Below, one piece after another: positions 51,526 to 61,291 of a stretch of 64,000 bases of DNA. Source of the stretch: Sphingobacterium griseoflavum. GTDB lineage: Bacteria; Bacteroidota; Bacteroidia; Sphingobacteriales; Sphingobacteriaceae. The notes under the pieces were generated by a model. It did no database searches. It worked only from the letters and a program-made list of their open reading frames with translations, and was not told the DNA's origin. The stretch covers positions 281,351 through 345,350 of the forward strand of contig NZ_BNAF01000004.1 in assembly GCF_014653155.1 (NCBI RefSeq), read 5' to 3'. Position numbers and translations under genes: made by a program. How positions within the stretch are numbered: position 1 is the stretch's first letter; every line of letters begins with the position of its first letter.

Positions 51526-52884
51526 ATGAAAAAATACCTAACGAAAACATTGCTTTTGTGCAGCCTTGGGCTGGGTATCAAAGCGCAGGACTTGCCTGTT
51601 CCTAATAAAATACAGCTGGAGTGGCAAAAATTGGAAACTACGGCTTTTATACATTTTACTGTAAACACGTATACCGGAAAAGAGTGGGGAGACGGGACTG
51701 AAGACCCTGCTATCTTCAATCCTGTGGGTTTTGATGCCGATAAAATGATCAGGGTCTTGAAAGAGACAGGTTTCAAGATGGCAATTATTACGGCAAAACA
51801 TCACGATGGTTTTTGTCTTTGGCCAACGGCTTATACTGATCATTCGGTGAAAAAAAGCCCATGGAAGAGCGGTCAAGGCGATGTCGTAAGGGAGATCGAG
51901 CAGGCCTGCCGCACTTATGGTTTACAATTTGGATTTTACCTATCTCCATGGGACCAAAACCATCCTACATATGGTACCCCTGCGTACAATTCCTTTTACA
52001 AAAACCAGCTCAGGGAGCTTTTGACCAACTATGGTGAAATTGCCGAGGTATGGTTCGACGGCGCCAAAGATAAGAAGGCGGTAGATATGGAATACGATTT
52101 CGTGGACTATTGGGCGCTGGTACGCGAACTGCAGCCCAACGCTGTCATGTTTTCAGACGTGGGCCCAGACGTCAGATGGGTAGGCAACGAAAAAGGGATA
52201 GCTGGGGAGACGATGTGGTCAACAATAAATATCAAACCGGAGAATGCGCCGGGAAAGATGTCGCCCGCATACCTGAATGTCGGAGATCCCAGTGGCGGAC
52301 TATGGATCCCCACTGAAACGGATGTTTCAATTCGTCCAGGGTGGTTCTACCATAGCGAAGAGGATGAGCTGGTGCGCTCCCCACAAAATTTGGTAGACCT
52401 TTACTACAGTTCGGTAGGCCGTAACAGCTTGTTGTTGCTCAACATACCGCCAAACAAAAGGGGCACCTTTTCCGAAAAGGATGTGGCCAATCTATATGCT
52501 TATCGCGCCATACTGGATGAAACCTTCAAAACCGATCTCGCCAGCGGGAAAGTCGACCGCGCACTGAGCGATAGGCATCTGAATAGCTATGTCGTGCTGA
52601 GCGAGGGCATTGCTTTTGAAATGGATTTGAAACAGGACGTTTCTTTTGATCGGATCCTTTTGCAAGAGAATATAGCCCAAGGACAGCGCAGTGTGGACGG
52701 GCATATCGAATATTGGGACGGTAGCACTTGGCGACAGCTGACGAAATTCACCACGATAGGATACAAGCGTTTATTAAAAGTGCCGCTCACCAATACCCGT
52801 AAGATTAGATTAACGATCAATAAAGCGCTGCAACCCGTTCAGCTTGCTGAAATGGGACTGTTTAAAGCTTCTCCAAGGGAGTAG
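51526..52884 (+). CDS. GH29 alpha-L-fucosidase
   Basis: The 452-residue protein has a signal peptide (1-21, LGLGIKAQ) and the GH29 barrel: FIHFTVNTYTGKEWGDG (about 40-56), AIITAKHHDGFCLWPT (about 86-101), FGFYLSPWDQNHPTYG and the nucleophile region AEVWFDGAKD (Asp about 178). The C-terminal 130 residues are a beta-sandwich resembling an F5/8 type C carbohydrate-binding domain (SFDRILLQENIAQGQR, RKIRLTINKALQPVQLAEMG). It should release terminal alpha-L-fucose or a fucosyl-like sugar in the periplasm or outside. It follows the GH88 gene by 187 bp on the same strand. Confidence 0.93.
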   Translation: MKKYLTKTLLLCSLGLGIKAQDLPVPNKIQLEWQKLETTAFIHFTVNTYTGKEWGDGTEDPAIFNPVGFDADKMIRVLKETGFKMAIITAKHHDGFCLWPTAYTDHSVKKSPWKSGQGDVVREIEQACRTYGLQFGFYLSPWDQNHPTYGTPAYNSFYKNQLRELLTNYGEIAEVWFDGAKDKKAVDMEYDFVDYWALVRELQPNAVMFSDVGPDVRWVGNEKGIAGETMWSTINIKPENAPGKMSPAYLNVGDPSGGLWIPTETDVSIRPGWFYHSEEDELVRSPQNLVDLYYSSVGRNSLLLLNIPPNKRGTFSEKDVANLYAYRAILDETFKTDLASGKVDRALSDRHLNSYVVLSEGIAFEMDLKQDVSFDRILLQENIAQGQRSVDGHIEYWDGSTWRQLTKFTTIGYKRLLKVPLTNTRKIRLTINKALQPVQLAEMGLFKASPRE

Positions 52885-52937
52885 CATCCCTAGTGGGAAC
52901 AAACTAATAATCCAACATAAACCAATTCAATAAACAT

Positions 52938-55900
52938 ATGATGTATACAACAACGAAGCTTTGGCTCGGTAAGCTGGGGGCTGGTTCGTGGCTTATCTTC
53001 CACAGTATCGGTCTGATCGCTCATGAAAGCAATGCTCTAGCACCGGGCATCGAGAGCAATGTGCGCGGAAAGACCCACGACATTTTGAATACAGCGTGCG
53101 TTCATCTGTACGATCAACAGACCATACGTATCCGAGGACGTGTCACGGATGATGCGGGCAATGCACTGTCCGGTGTAGGCATACGCCTTCGAGGGGGCAA
53201 TGTAACGGCGGTAAGTGATGTCGATGGAAATTTTGTCATCGAGGTGCCCAACAAAATAGGAACGCTAGATTTTACTTCGATCGGCTTTTTAGATTTAGCT
53301 CAGCCTTTTGGCGAAGGACAGACAGTGCTAAACGTTACCCTGTATCCCGATGTCTCGGCCATTGATGAGGTCGTCGTGGTCGGCTATGGCACACAAAAGA
53401 AGGTCAATCTGACTGGTGCCGTCGCAAGTGTGACTTTCGATGAGAAGGTCAACAGCCGGGCGATATCCAACGTCTCTACCGCCTTGAACGGACTGCTCCC
53501 CGGACTGGCCGTCAACCAATCTAGTGGCATGGCGGGAAACAACAATTCGCGCTTGCTTGTTCGTGGCTTGGGTACAGTGAACGGCGATAGCGGTCCATTG
53601 ATTGTGGTAGACGGCATGCCCGACGTGAATATCAACAGGTTGAATATGCAGGACATCGAAAGCGTCTCGGTGCTCAAGGACGCGGCCTCTTCATCGGTCT
53701 ACGGATCGCGTGCCTCGAATGGTGTTATCCTGATCACGACGAAATCTGGTGCCGGAAAAAAGCCTACGCTAACTTTCAATATGAGCTTGGCCACGCAAAA
53801 GCCGACGAACGCTATTGGATTTATGGCCGATTATCCTCGCTCGCTAATGGTGTTTCGCAACGCGGAGTCCATGCGCAATTCTTACAACAATGCCAGGTAT
53901 CGTTATGGTACTATCGAGGAGTGGATGGCCCTAGGCATGATCGACCCGCTCAATTATCCCAACACAGACTGGTTCGACCTTGTCATTAGGGATGGCGTGC
54001 AGCAGAATTACAATATTTCCGCCAATGGGGGCAACGATGTCTCGAACTTCTATATTTCTGCAGGCGTGCTGGATGAACGTGGTCTACAGGTAGGCAATGA
54101 TTTCAAACGATACAATGCGCGTGTAAACTATGACTACAAGATCCGTAAAAATATCAACCTGGGAGCGAAGATCAATGGAGACTGGTCCGACTACAAATTT
54201 CCGATCGATGCTGGTTTCACCGGAGGGAGTAGGGGCACTGGCGGATATGACCTACGCTTTGCCGTAGCGGGTATCACACCATACGACCCAGTAACCGGAT
54301 ATTATGGAGGAGCCATGGCATATGGTGAAGATATTCAGGTTTTCAATCCGCTTTCCGTTTATAACAATGAGATTTCAAAGAGAAACCAAAAGCAATTCAA
54401 TGGCGTTTTCTTCGTGAACTGGGAGCCTGTCGAGGGCTTAAAGGGAAGTATCGATTACTCCCTGAATTATGGAGATCAATTTACCGTGAAAGCAGATATC
54501 CCCAATCAGGCCTATAATTTTCAGCAAAATAGGATGACCGGGCGTTACTATGTACTCGATAATGCTGGGGTAGAGAATACAACCTCCAGCAATTACAAGA
54601 CCATGGCCAGTGCAAGGATAAGCTACAATAAGGAGATTACGCCCGACCATGAGATGACCATTCTTGGTGTCTACAGTGAGGAGTTTTGGCACACGCGCAA
54701 TCAGTTTGGCTCTCGCCTCGACCGTTTGCACCCTTCCTTGGAGGAGTTGAACGCGGCGCTGCCAACCACACAAGTTGCTACGGGCAGCTCATCAAAAGAA
54801 GGCCTTCGTTCGTATATAGGACGCCTAAACTACAGTGCTTTTCAGAAATATCTATTAGAGGCAAATTTTAGGTATGATGGCTCTTCGAAGTTTTATCCGG
54901 GGCATCAGTGGGGCTTTTTTCCTTCGGCATCTGTTGGCTGGCGTTTTACTGAAGAGAGTTTCCTTCAGGCGCTCAAAAATATCGGCATCGAGAGCGGAAA
55001 GCTTCGTGGAAGTTATGGAAGCTTGGGGAACAACAATATTGTCACCAATCTGTACGAACAACGCGAAGTCCTGACGCAGTACAACTACCTATTGAATACC
55101 ACGGGGTCGGCAACGATATACAGGGGGTTCGGAAACGACCGTCTAATAAATCGCGCTTTTAGCTGGGAGAAAACCAACGTATTCAACATCGGCTTGGACT
55201 TCGTGGTACTCAACAATCGGCTGTCTGCAGAGTTCGACTATTATGACCGAGTGACAAAGGGCATGGCCGAGAATTTCGACATTTCCATGCATATTTCTGG
55301 TATGTATAGGGCGCCCCGCCATAATATCGGACAGATGCGGAACAAGGGGATCGAAGGAAATCTGACTTGGACAGAAAAGAAGGGGGATTTTTCTTATAGG
55401 TTGAACCTAAATGCCTCCTACAACCGAAATAGGCTAGAGAATTGGGGACAACAGCTTTTACGTGGCCAAACCTTCATCGATATGCCATATGGCTTCCTCT
55501 ACAGTTATGAAGATATCGGAATCGCTAAAGATTGGCAGGATGTATATAACGCCACTCCGCAAGATATTGCCCCGGGCGACCTCATCCGCTTGGATCTGAA
55601 TGGTGACGGTCGTATCGATGGAAATGATCAAAAAGCTTATCCTAATGTCCAGCGCAGTATGCCCCATACCAATTTTGCGTTGAACGCGAGCTTCAGCTAC
55701 AAGGGCTTTGATCTGAATTTTCAGTTACAGGGAGCAGCCGGCAGGAAGGATTTTTGGCTGACGCAGTATAATGTGCTGGACATCGGTCCGCGTTATGCTG
55801 CTTCTTGGGATCATTGGGAAAAGCCTTGGAGCGTAGAGAATAGGGATGGTGAGTGGCCGCGACTCAACGGAGCGGGATCGAATGTGAGCACCACGAGCTT

Positions 55901-56132
55901 TTGGCTGGACAATCTAAGCTACTTGCGGGTTCGGAATGTGCAGGTAGGATACAACGTTTCGCCCGCTCTGCTGAGTCGTGCGAAGTTGAACAGCTTCAGA
56001 ATATTCCTCTCTGCGGAGAATCTACACACATTTACCTCGTACCGTGGATTGGACCCAGAGTCCACAGGTAGCATGAACGATGTGTACCCCTTGGTCAAAG
56101 CATTTTCACTTGGCTTAAATATTAACCTTTAA
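52938..56132 (+). CDS. SusC/RagA-family TonB-dependent outer-membrane transporter (PUL)
   Basis: The 1064-residue protein carries a CarboxypepD_reg-like domain (about 69-145, RIRGRVTDDAGNALSGVGIR). The TonB box region DEVVVVGYGTQKKVNLTGAV follows (about 146-165), then the plug (TALNGLLPGLAVNQSSGMAG, IVVDGMPDVNIN, MQDIESVSVLKDAASSSVYG) and a barrel ending KAFSLGLNINL. It should import oligosaccharides released by the neighbouring enzymes, powered by TonB. The N-terminus (MMYTTTKLWLGKLGAGSWLI) is an unusual but plausible signal sequence. SusD starts 12 bp after its stop. Confidence 0.96.
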   Translation: MMYTTTKLWLGKLGAGSWLIFHSIGLIAHESNALAPGIESNVRGKTHDILNTACVHLYDQQTIRIRGRVTDDAGNALSGVGIRLRGGNVTAVSDVDGNFVIEVPNKIGTLDFTSIGFLDLAQPFGEGQTVLNVTLYPDVSAIDEVVVVGYGTQKKVNLTGAVASVTFDEKVNSRAISNVSTALNGLLPGLAVNQSSGMAGNNNSRLLVRGLGTVNGDSGPLIVVDGMPDVNINRLNMQDIESVSVLKDAASSSVYGSRASNGVILITTKSGAGKKPTLTFNMSLATQKPTNAIGFMADYPRSLMVFRNAESMRNSYNNARYRYGTIEEWMALGMIDPLNYPNTDWFDLVIRDGVQQNYNISANGGNDVSNFYISAGVLDERGLQVGNDFKRYNARVNYDYKIRKNINLGAKINGDWSDYKFPIDAGFTGGSRGTGGYDLRFAVAGITPYDPVTGYYGGAMAYGEDIQVFNPLSVYNNEISKRNQKQFNGVFFVNWEPVEGLKGSIDYSLNYGDQFTVKADIPNQAYNFQQNRMTGRYYVLDNAGVENTTSSNYKTMASARISYNKEITPDHEMTILGVYSEEFWHTRNQFGSRLDRLHPSLEELNAALPTTQVATGSSSKEGLRSYIGRLNYSAFQKYLLEANFRYDGSSKFYPGHQWGFFPSASVGWRFTEESFLQALKNIGIESGKLRGSYGSLGNNNIVTNLYEQREVLTQYNYLLNTTGSATIYRGFGNDRLINRAFSWEKTNVFNIGLDFVVLNNRLSAEFDYYDRVTKGMAENFDISMHISGMYRAPRHNIGQMRNKGIEGNLTWTEKKGDFSYRLNLNASYNRNRLENWGQQLLRGQTFIDMPYGFLYSYEDIGIAKDWQDVYNATPQDIAPGDLIRLDLNGDGRIDGNDQKAYPNVQRSMPHTNFALNASFSYKGFDLNFQLQGAAGRKDFWLTQYNVLDIGPRYAASWDHWEKPWSVENRDGEWPRLNGAGSNVSTTSFWLDNLSYLRVRNVQVGYNVSPALLSRAKLNSFRIFLSAENLHTFTSYRGLDPESTGSMNDVYPLVKAFSLGLNINL

Positions 56133-56143
56133 AAACGATAGAT

Positions 56144-57997
56144 ATGAAAACTATATATAGTGTGGTTGTTCGGTTATTTATTGCTGTACCCGTGTTCTTC
56201 GGCTCCTGTAGGAAGGACCTACTAGACCAGCAGGCAACTACAGAGCTGGACGCAAAGGTGTTTTGGCAGAACGAAGCCGACGCTACTAGCGGTTTGATGG
56301 GCATGTATGCCAATATAAAACCGCTATTTAACAAGGATTATTTTTATGATGGGATGGGAGAGTATGTGCGTACGAGGTCGGTAAGCAGTCTTTCCTCTGG
56401 AACATTTACGGCCGGACTGGCCTATTACACTGGAAATGCTAATGGCCACTATAATCCGCATGGATATGGCTCTGCATTTGATAACATGTACCGGTTTCTT
56501 TTCGGTGGAGTAAATAGGGCCAATTACGTTATTGATAATGTTACCAAGATGCTACCTCGTTATCCCGCATCGGTGGAAAACCTGGAGATTATCATTGCGG
56601 AAGCAAAGATGATGAAAGCACTGGTTTACTTCAGGCTTATCAGTATGTGGGGTGATGTTCCCTACCTTGATGAAACGATAACCGATAATGCGCAGGTCGC
56701 TGAGATTGCTAGAACGCCGATTGAAGAAATCAAGAACCGTATCTTGGCTGATCTAGACTATGCCATCGAGAAGCTTCCCATCACCCCATTGCAGCCCGAC
56801 CGCATGAGCCGTCCTGCAGCCTTGGCGCTACGTGGAAAGGTCAATTTATTTTGGGGCAGCTGGAATAAACATGGTTGGCCCGAATTAGATACTTTCGAGC
56901 CCAGCAGCTCCAAAGCAGAGGCGGCATTCCGCGCGGCAGCAGTAGATTTCAAGCGGGTTATTACGGAGTTCGGACTCACCTTGTTCCGTAACGGAGAGCC
57001 GGGGGAAACAGATGCTTTGGGCAAAGCGGATAAGCTTCCAAATTATTATTACTTGTTCCTACCAACCGCCAACAATGCCAATGAGAACCTGATCGGCTTT
57101 ACACATGGTGGAATCGGCTCGGGGCTGAGCGAAAAGATGATGCGCGATTTTGGTAACAGAGACACCGAGAACGCTGAAGTAAACATATCTCCATCTTACT
57201 GGATTGCCGATCGTTATCAGTCAACGATCACCGGAGACTTTCTTCCAGAGATGGTACGGCTCAATCCGAATAACGTGCCTGACGCACGCACAAGAACAAA
57301 TTCGGCGCTAAACCCACAGAGCTACGCCAATCGTGATTATCGCATGAAGGCCACCATTGTTTGGGAGTACGAAGTGATGCAGGGAATGACGGCATTGCAG
57401 TCCACCCGTTTTTTTCCAATGGTGTATCAAAATCAGGGAGGGGTGGTAAATATTGGCGGTCAGCAATTTACGACCATCCGTTACAACTCGGGCACAAATT
57501 CAGGTTTGCTGTTCCGGAAATTTGTGCGCAACTACCCGGGACAGGGGCGTGAAGAAGGGAACTATACTTGGCCGGTCATCAGGCTTGCCGATGTTTACCT
57601 GATGTATGCCGAAGCATCCAATGAGGCTTATGGGCCACAGCCCGACGCTGTGGATCTTGTAAATAAGATTCGCGCAAGGGGAAACCTGCCCGGACTCAAA
57701 CCGGAAAAATATGCCGATAGAACAACGTTTTTTGATGCCATCGAGCAGGAGCGGATCATTGAGCTTGTTGGTGAAGGGCACCGTTTTTTTGATATCCGCC
57801 GGTGGCGCAAGATCGAGGCGTTCTGGGGAGAGCCTTATGGTCCTGGACGTACGACGACCAACAGCTGGGGAAACAGCGTGACCACCTATTTCCAAAATGC
57901 TAGCGAGCGCGTCTATCAGCAGTGCTATATTCTGCGCATACCGGAGTCCGAGCGTGACCGTAATCCCAATCTGACACAAAATTGGCCATTTTTATAG
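56144..57997 (+). CDS. SusD/RagB-family glycan-binding lipoprotein (PUL)
   Basis: The 617-residue lipoprotein has lipid Cys at about 23 (VFFGSC) and the RagB/SusD start RKDLLDQQATTELDAKVFWQ. Later come IIAEAKMMKALVYFRLISMW (about 147-166), RPAALALRGKVNLFWGSW and the C-terminal LADVYLMYAEASNEAYGPQP with RGNLPGLK and DAIEQERIIELVGEGHRFFD. This is the canonical SusD_RagB layout. It forms the surface lid of the SusC barrel encoded just upstream. It differs in group from the SusD-like protein at 36604. Confidence 0.95.
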   Translation: MKTIYSVVVRLFIAVPVFFGSCRKDLLDQQATTELDAKVFWQNEADATSGLMGMYANIKPLFNKDYFYDGMGEYVRTRSVSSLSSGTFTAGLAYYTGNANGHYNPHGYGSAFDNMYRFLFGGVNRANYVIDNVTKMLPRYPASVENLEIIIAEAKMMKALVYFRLISMWGDVPYLDETITDNAQVAEIARTPIEEIKNRILADLDYAIEKLPITPLQPDRMSRPAALALRGKVNLFWGSWNKHGWPELDTFEPSSSKAEAAFRAAAVDFKRVITEFGLTLFRNGEPGETDALGKADKLPNYYYLFLPTANNANENLIGFTHGGIGSGLSEKMMRDFGNRDTENAEVNISPSYWIADRYQSTITGDFLPEMVRLNPNNVPDARTRTNSALNPQSYANRDYRMKATIVWEYEVMQGMTALQSTRFFPMVYQNQGGVVNIGGQQFTTIRYNSGTNSGLLFRKFVRNYPGQGREEGNYTWPVIRLADVYLMYAEASNEAYGPQPDAVDLVNKIRARGNLPGLKPEKYADRTTFFDAIEQERIIELVGEGHRFFDIRRWRKIEAFWGEPYGPGRTTTNSWGNSVTTYFQNASERVYQQCYILRIPESERDRNPNLTQNWPFL

Positions 57998-58027
57998 CAT
58001 AATATGATCACCTTAATATTGACAATC

Positions 58028-58438
58028 ATGAGAAAATATCAATACACCTTCTTGCTAATTTTGACATCGATCTTCCTTACGAAATGTAGTGAAGAATACC
58101 CGATAGATGAAGATGGCTTATTAATCACAACCCGCACCAGCGCTTATGTTGGCAGCTTCGAGATCCTTGGCTCAGATTTCCAGACCGTCAGGACAAAAGT
58201 TGCCGTGGTGGATACCGTGGCACAGACTATAGACGTAGAAGTACATTTCGGCACCGATCTAAGCCGACTTTACCCGCAGTTTTCGCTGGTGACCGATGCC
58301 AAATTAGAGCCGAAGATTACCGGATTCGTCGACTTTTCCAATCTCGCCTCGCCGCTGCAGTGGACCGTCATTTCGGGAAATCGGAAGATTCGCAAGACCT
58401 ACACGGTAAACCTTACCGTACAGCAACCGACACCTTAA
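58028..58438 (+). CDS. small surface lipoprotein of the PUL, family uncertain
   Basis: From ATG 58028 the product is 136 residues with a lipoprotein signal (SIFLTKC, Cys at about 19); an ATG at 58004 would add eight residues. The mature part is all beta in character (SAYVGSFEILGSDFQTVRTK) and ends in a beta-sandwich-like tail (RKIRKTYTVNLTVQQPTP), as in small DUF5018-related or surface glycan-binding proteins that often follow susCD. It lies 30 bp after SusD and 24 bp before the DUF4466 gene, so it belongs to the operon. Role inferred from position only. Confidence 0.7.
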   Translation: MRKYQYTFLLILTSIFLTKCSEEYPIDEDGLLITTRTSAYVGSFEILGSDFQTVRTKVAVVDTVAQTIDVEVHFGTDLSRLYPQFSLVTDAKLEPKITGFVDFSNLASPLQWTVISGNRKIRKTYTVNLTVQQPTP

Positions 58439-58462
58439 TATCTAATTTAAAGATTACTAATT

Positions 58463-59461
58463 ATGATGAAAATATTATCTTATAGAACTGCAGTAATAGC
58501 ACTAGTGGTGTTATACATAACGGGATGTAAGCAGGAAGAGTATCAGGTACCGGTACCGGAAAGTGGGTTGCAGAACGACTGTATAAAGAAGTCAAACGGC
58601 CCAAATATGCCGGGTGTGGATATGGAGTTTATGTATGCCATTGCCATTCAGAAAAGTGAAGGGAAGCTTGTTTCTGCCCAAGTGGAGGCATCTATTGCCG
58701 GGGCTTCGGAAACCTATATAGACCGTCACTCGTACCATACGGACGATAACGGGCAGGACGTCGGAGTCATCGTCACGGAACCATCCACGAACGAAGGGCT
58801 GACGACTAAGGTTAATTTCAGTTTAGATACCAATGCAGCTACGCTGAGATTCTTTTACAGACCTTCCTTAGCGTCTGTGGATCAAGAGGTGTCTTTTGTC
58901 TTTTCGGCAACCAGCAGCAACGGACAAACCGTATCCTATAACATGGGGCCCTACAAAATACGCCGCATGGAAAGGGCCTTGAACATCAGTGTTGCCGATG
59001 GTCAGCAAAGTTTTATTTCTATTGAAGATATGAAAGCGTACAATGCTACGGACGCGAGTTCCCGTTCCGAGGCGATAGATCTGGTTTATCTCCACAGGAC
59101 CATTCCCGGCATTACCTTTGGTCATGCTTTGATCGCTCCGGCTGCCGACGCAATCTACCGTCCAGGGCTCATCTTACCTGCTGGTGTTCGACGTGATGCC
59201 AAGATTCTTAAGGCTTGGAACATTCGCGATATCCAGCTGGAGCCCAACGTGACGGGCAACAATACGTTTGTTTATCTGGATGATGAAGATTTTAAAAGTA
59301 TCGATCTTCAAGCTGCACCGAATTACGCGATAAACATGAAAGCGCAATCTGGCGTTTGGATAGAGACTACAGATCGTAAGTACAGAGCTTTTGTTTACCT
59401 AAATTCAGTGAATGATGCCGGGAAAAGTGCGGTGCTAAGTATCAAACGCTATAGGATGTAG
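58463..59461 (+). CDS. DUF4466-family lipoprotein of the PUL
   Basis: The 332-residue lipoprotein has lipid Cys at about 22 (LYITGC). Its opening NDCIKKSNGPNMPGVDMEFM and YAIAIQKSEGKLVSAQVEAS fit the DUF4466 family as I remember it, which occurs beside susCD genes in Bacteroidota PULs and may bind glycans at the cell surface. The rest is predicted mostly beta. It closes the PUL operon; a perfect hairpin lies 55 bp after its stop. ATG 58463 and ATG 58466 are equivalent starts. Confidence 0.78.
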   Translation: MMKILSYRTAVIALVVLYITGCKQEEYQVPVPESGLQNDCIKKSNGPNMPGVDMEFMYAIAIQKSEGKLVSAQVEASIAGASETYIDRHSYHTDDNGQDVGVIVTEPSTNEGLTTKVNFSLDTNAATLRFFYRPSLASVDQEVSFVFSATSSNGQTVSYNMGPYKIRRMERALNISVADGQQSFISIEDMKAYNATDASSRSEAIDLVYLHRTIPGITFGHALIAPAADAIYRPGLILPAGVRRDAKILKAWNIRDIQLEPNVTGNNTFVYLDDEDFKSIDLQAAPNYAINMKAQSGVWIETTDRKYRAFVYLNSVNDAGKSAVLSIKRYRM

Positions 59462-59516
59462 CCCTTTCTTGCGATGAACAGAATGAGTTCGCTATCGCCG
59501 CTGTAATTAGTTGTTA

Positions 59517-59546
59517 TACCTGCTGCTCCTTGCGGAGCAGCAGGTA
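59517..59546 (+). terminator. 13-bp perfect hairpin closing the PUL
   Basis: TACCTGCTGCTCC (59517-59529) pairs perfectly with GGAGCAGCAGGTA (59534-59546) around a TTGC tetraloop. No T-run follows. Its place fits a transcript end. Confidence 0.6.
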
Positions 59547-59626
59547 TTGACGACCGCTTCCAAGCAACAGAAGAACCTCCTATTGGCGCATGGAGATAAA
59601 AACTTAGCAAGGCTCTTGTAAAAATG

Positions 59627-60637
59627 CTAATTTATTATTTTGCACTGTTCACCTTTTGGTACATTGAGGATCATCTCATATTTATCAGCCAGTTGATCGA
59701 CCGGCGGGTTAATCAACTTGTTCCCGTATGTGTTAGTTTGATCCGAAACACCGATAACGCCATACTTTTTCCGGTATTTCTCTTGCAAAAATACTCCCAA
59801 TTTCTTTGGCCCCTTAAAAAAGGGATCTTTTTCAAGATGAAAATTAGCTGCCCAAATCAAGACTTTCGATTTTTCATCAATATGGGTAATCAAATTTTCA
59901 TACATCATAGAATCCCTAGGAAACATCGGATTATCCCATAACGTGGTAAACTGTTCAAGTTCACGGAACAAGATGAGATTTGCATCGTTTTCCATTTCTT
60001 TCTTTAAATCTTTTACATTTCTTTGGGCATGTTGTAAACGCTTTAGCCATGTTTGAGAGGTTATAATCATCACATTACTATCGATGATAGCACGCATTGA
60101 ACTATCCAGTAACGCTTTAGTTTGGTTGATCCTATCGGCTTGATGCTCTGAAGCATGCGTCTTTAATTTCTCAAGTGGTAAGGAATAATTTTGAAAATCC
60201 ATACCCACCAACTGTATTGTTTTGCTATGACTATGGTTGTAATCGCTAAGCCATTCAATAAATTCTACAATTTCTGAACAATTAAAAAGACCTGCTCCTT
60301 GTAAGCTATATGGCTCGTTAAGCGCAGCCAATGTTCGTGCTAAATTAATTGTACGGTTTCCATTGATATAATCATTTAAAAGAGCAGTTGCGTTCATAGA
60401 TGCTTCAAGAACAATAACATCTATTGCTTTATTACGAATCAAATGTTTAATCACTTCAACTTTTGCTTGGTAATATCCTTTGTAAAAATGTTCAGCTTCG
60501 CCCAATCCAATTATGGCGTGACGTTCTGTTTTATCTAGTATCTTATCATAATCCTCTTTAGAAAATGTCTGAGCAATACAGATTCCAAATTGAAGAAGCA
60601 GGATGAATGTTGATAAAGCTGTTGTAAAAAATTTCAT
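59627..60637 (-). CDS. erythromycin esterase-family protein
   Basis: The 336-residue protein has a signal peptide (1-22, LLLQFGICIAQ), so it is exported. The erythromycin esterase (Ere) fold is suggested by IIGLGEAEHFYKGYYQAKVE (about 41-60, the GE.EH metal or active-site region), VIVLEASMNATALLNDYING, VGMDFQNYSLPLEKL and VLIWAANFHLEKDP near residue 265. Ere enzymes hydrolyse macrolide lactones; many Ere-like proteins in Bacteroidota have no proven antibiotic substrate, so resistance should not be assumed. The gene is A-T-rich compared with the PUL before it. Confidence 0.82.
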   Translation of the reverse strand: MKFFTTALSTFILLLQFGICIAQTFSKEDYDKILDKTERHAIIGLGEAEHFYKGYYQAKVEVIKHLIRNKAIDVIVLEASMNATALLNDYINGNRTINLARTLAALNEPYSLQGAGLFNCSEIVEFIEWLSDYNHSHSKTIQLVGMDFQNYSLPLEKLKTHASEHQADRINQTKALLDSSMRAIIDSNVMIITSQTWLKRLQHAQRNVKDLKKEMENDANLILFRELEQFTTLWDNPMFPRDSMMYENLITHIDEKSKVLIWAANFHLEKDPFFKGPKKLGVFLQEKYRKKYGVIGVSDQTNTYGNKLINPPVDQLADKYEMILNVPKGEQCKIIN

Positions 60638-60662
60638 TGGTATATTTAAATAGTTTGATTAT

Positions 60663-60785
60663 ATGATAGAAAAAGGTTTATTTTTCCATAAAATTTTTGG
60701 ACAAAGCTCCCAGATCGGTTATGTGGAAAGATACCATCAATCTATAAAAGCTAGTGATGCCGGAAAAGTGTTCAAAAAAATATAA
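60663..60785 (+). CDS. possible 40-residue small protein, weak evidence
   Basis: ATG 60663 to TAA 60785 encodes 40 residues (MIEKGLFFHKIFGQSSQIGY, then VERYHQSIKASDAGKVFKKI). It fills the spacer between the divergent esterase-like and ABM-domain genes. No family, signal or membrane segment is visible. It may be a chance frame in A-T-rich DNA. Confidence 0.2.
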   Translation: MIEKGLFFHKIFGQSSQIGYVERYHQSIKASDAGKVFKKI

Positions 60786-60815
60786 TTAGATATCCAATAC
60801 TTTAAATGCAATATA

Positions 60816-61103
60816 ATGGTCTTAGAAGTCGCAGTACTAAATGTTAAAAGCGGTAAATCGGAAGAATTTGAACTTGATTTTGAAAAGGCAGTCGCTTACA
60901 TATCTGCTATCGATGGTTATCTGAACCATTCGCTTAAAAAATGTTTAGAAATTGAAAATCAATACATTCTATTGGTTGAGTGGGTTTCGATAGAAGCACA
61001 CGAAATTGGATTTCGTAGGTCGCCACAATACCAAGCGTGGAAATCTTTGCTCCACCATTATTATGACCCATTTCCTCAAGTTCTACACTACGAAAGTGTT
61101 TAA
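60816..61103 (+). CDS. antibiotic biosynthesis monooxygenase (ABM) domain protein
   Basis: The 95-residue protein has the ABM ferredoxin-like pattern: EVAVLNVKSGKSEEFELDFE at the start, GYLNHSLKKCLEIENQYILL VEW in the middle strand pair and PQYQAWKSLLHHYYDPFPQV in the final helix. ABM proteins are small dimers that act as heme- or quinol-degrading oxygenases or as uncharacterised enzymes. The natural substrate is unknown. It is a single gene, A-T-rich like its neighbours. Confidence 0.82.
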   Translation: MVLEVAVLNVKSGKSEEFELDFEKAVAYISAIDGYLNHSLKKCLEIENQYILLVEWVSIEAHEIGFRRSPQYQAWKSLLHHYYDPFPQVLHYESV

Positions 61104-61291
61104 AATGTAACTTTCATAAGGTTTAAAAGATGAACATACATGGGCGGAAATGGAACTAGATCGTCGACATCGCGTAACTAGTTTTGAAAATTATTAACGT
61201 GCTTCATAAATCATACGGTATTACTACCTGCTTGTTTCCGGCCTATTTCAAGGGGGTAGGGAAGACTTCCTATCTATTTTTTTTATTTTTT

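Noticed and set aside
59627..60637. macrolide resistance gene
   Set aside because: Only superfamily likeness is visible, and many Ere-like proteins do not act on macrolides; resistance is not claimed.
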